A stretch of 64,000 nt of DNA from Mesorhizobium sp. J8. GTDB lineage: Bacteria > Pseudomonadota > Alphaproteobacteria > Rhizobiales > Rhizobiaceae. The notes beneath the pieces are model-generated. The model worked only from the letters and a program-made list of their open reading frames with translations. It was not told where the DNA came from and did not search any database. Within the stretch, counting starts at the first letter, position 1; every line of letters begins with the position of its first letter. A program made the position numbers and the translations under genes. Where the stretch lies: positions 5,950,001 through 6,014,000 of the forward strand of contig NZ_AP024109.1 of NCBI RefSeq assembly GCF_016591715.1. The letters are read 5' to 3'. Shown here one piece after another: positions 63,461-64,000 of the stretch.

Positions 63461-64000
63461 CTATTTTTCGGTGGCGATCAGACCGCGCACGAACCAGCGC
63501 TGCATCAGCACCACCACGATCAGCGGCGGCAGCATGACGATCAGCGTGCCAGCCATGGCGATATGCCATTCCGGCGCGCCGCCGACATTGGGGATGAGCT
63601 GCTTCAGCTCGGTCACCGCCATCGCGTGCGACTGGTCGGTGGTGATAAGCAACGGCCACAGATACTGGTTCCAGGCCCACAGGAACATGATGGTGCCGAG
63701 CGCCGCCATGTTGTTGCGCGACAACGGCAGAAGGATATCGACGAAGAAGCGCAGCGCGCCGGCGCCGTCCATCCGCGCCGCCTCGGTCAATTCGTCGGGC
63801 ACGGTCAGGAAGAACTGCCGGTAAAGGAAGGTGCCGGTGGCGGTGGCGACCAGCGGCAGGATCAGGCCGCTATAGGAATTGAGCAGCCCCAGGCTGAGCT
63901 GGACCTGAACCCCCGATATCTTCTCAATCAGCCAGGAAAGCCCCGTCAGGTCCATGATCGTCTGATAGGGATCGAGAACGTTGGCGACCACCGCGTAGGT
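63461..64000 (-). CDS. ugpE: Glycerol-3-phosphate ABC transporter permease UgpE, N-terminus outside window
   Basis: C-terminal part of a carbohydrate-type (CUT1) ABC permease, cut by the right window edge; the frame is open beyond 64000. About 179 of an expected 280 residues are visible. The EAA loop is clear (EAARMDGAGALRFFVDILLP) and the last helices are LGTIMFLWAWNQYLWPLLIT and GTLIVMLPPLIVVVLMQRWF. The C-terminal RGLIATEK is usual for the family. The gene order ugpE-ugpC-phosphodiesterase supports assignment to glycerol-3-phosphate uptake; from this fragment alone it could be another CUT1 permease. Confidence 0.88.
   Translation of the reverse strand, partial: TYAVVANVLDPYQTIMDLTGLSWLIEKISGVQVQLSLGLLNSYSGLILPLVATATGTFLYRQFFLTVPDELTEAARMDGAGALRFFVDILLPLSRNNMAALGTIMFLWAWNQYLWPLLITTDQSHAMAVTELKQLIPNVGGAPEWHIAMAGTLIVMLPPLIVVVLMQRWFVRGLIATEK

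Overview
This GC-rich window looks like ordinary chromosome of an alphaproteobacterium of the order Hyphomicrobiales, most probably Mesorhizobium or a close Phyllobacteriaceae relative. The basis is the gene order (lysC-ptsP-prfA-prmC-DUF4167-clpB facing ubiG; secA facing a parvulin with argJ nearby; twin-membrane protein, PduO, etfBA, hbd), the Flp pilin, the SigF/NrsF pair, and several families of short rhizobial intergenic repeats. The genus is an inference. I see no rRNA, CRISPR array, prophage, insertion sequence or integrase.

Layout. 1-6.4 kb: an M23 peptidase cut by the left edge, an MFS exporter, a multiply frameshifted TMEM175/DUF1211 pseudogene, an L,D-transpeptidase and a YjbR protein. 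6.4-16.2 kb (minus): clpB with a heat-shock-type promoter, DUF4167, prmC, prfA, ptsP, lysC. 16.3-22.2 kb: a monooxygenase-like protein, a glycolipid-binding-like protein, ubiG, a two-component flavin monooxygenase whose reductase gene is frameshifted, its probable regulator, and a DMT exporter facing a MarR gene across a perfect palindrome. 22.1-29.7 kb: DUF1178/nitrilase/grxC, comF, a methyltransferase, a Flp pilin, and the argJ-GNAT-mutT operon. 29.7-33.7 kb: parvulin and secA. 33.8-37.9 kb: a large LuxR/ATPase regulator facing DUF4242, a DUF1127-like gene and a secreted protein, with a symmetric 22-bp-phased motif array between them. 38-42.2 kb: a polysaccharide flippase, a FemAB/GNAT protein, a secreted beta-propeller and tRNA-Leu(CAA). 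42.5-47.5 kb: YqaA, DsbB, HNH nuclease, AlkA, GluQRS, a small membrane protein and a DMT exporter. 47.6-54 kb: YihY, an SDR, twin-membrane protein, cobalamin adenosyltransferase, rhomboid, ETF and 3-hydroxyacyl-CoA dehydrogenase. 54.1-57.5 kb: a PAS-GGDEF protein and the nrsF-sigF pair. 57.6-61.5 kb: an iron(III) ABC transporter behind a RirA-type iron operator. 61.5-64 kb: a metallophosphoesterase with ugpC and ugpE, cut by the right edge.

How the parts work together. PrmC methylates the GGQ glutamine of PrfA, and their genes overlap. The ETF, 3-hydroxyacyl-CoA dehydrogenase and cobalamin adenosyltransferase fit fatty-acid/propionate carbon flow. The Fbp system and the Ugp system with its phosphodiesterase are iron and phosphate/glycerol scavenging modules. 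The less ordinary features are regulatory or decaying: two degraded genes, several intergenic dyads, and three genes whose stop codons lie inside dispersed repeats. I did not find a clearly new multi-gene system; the LuxR/DUF4242 locus is the most interesting candidate.
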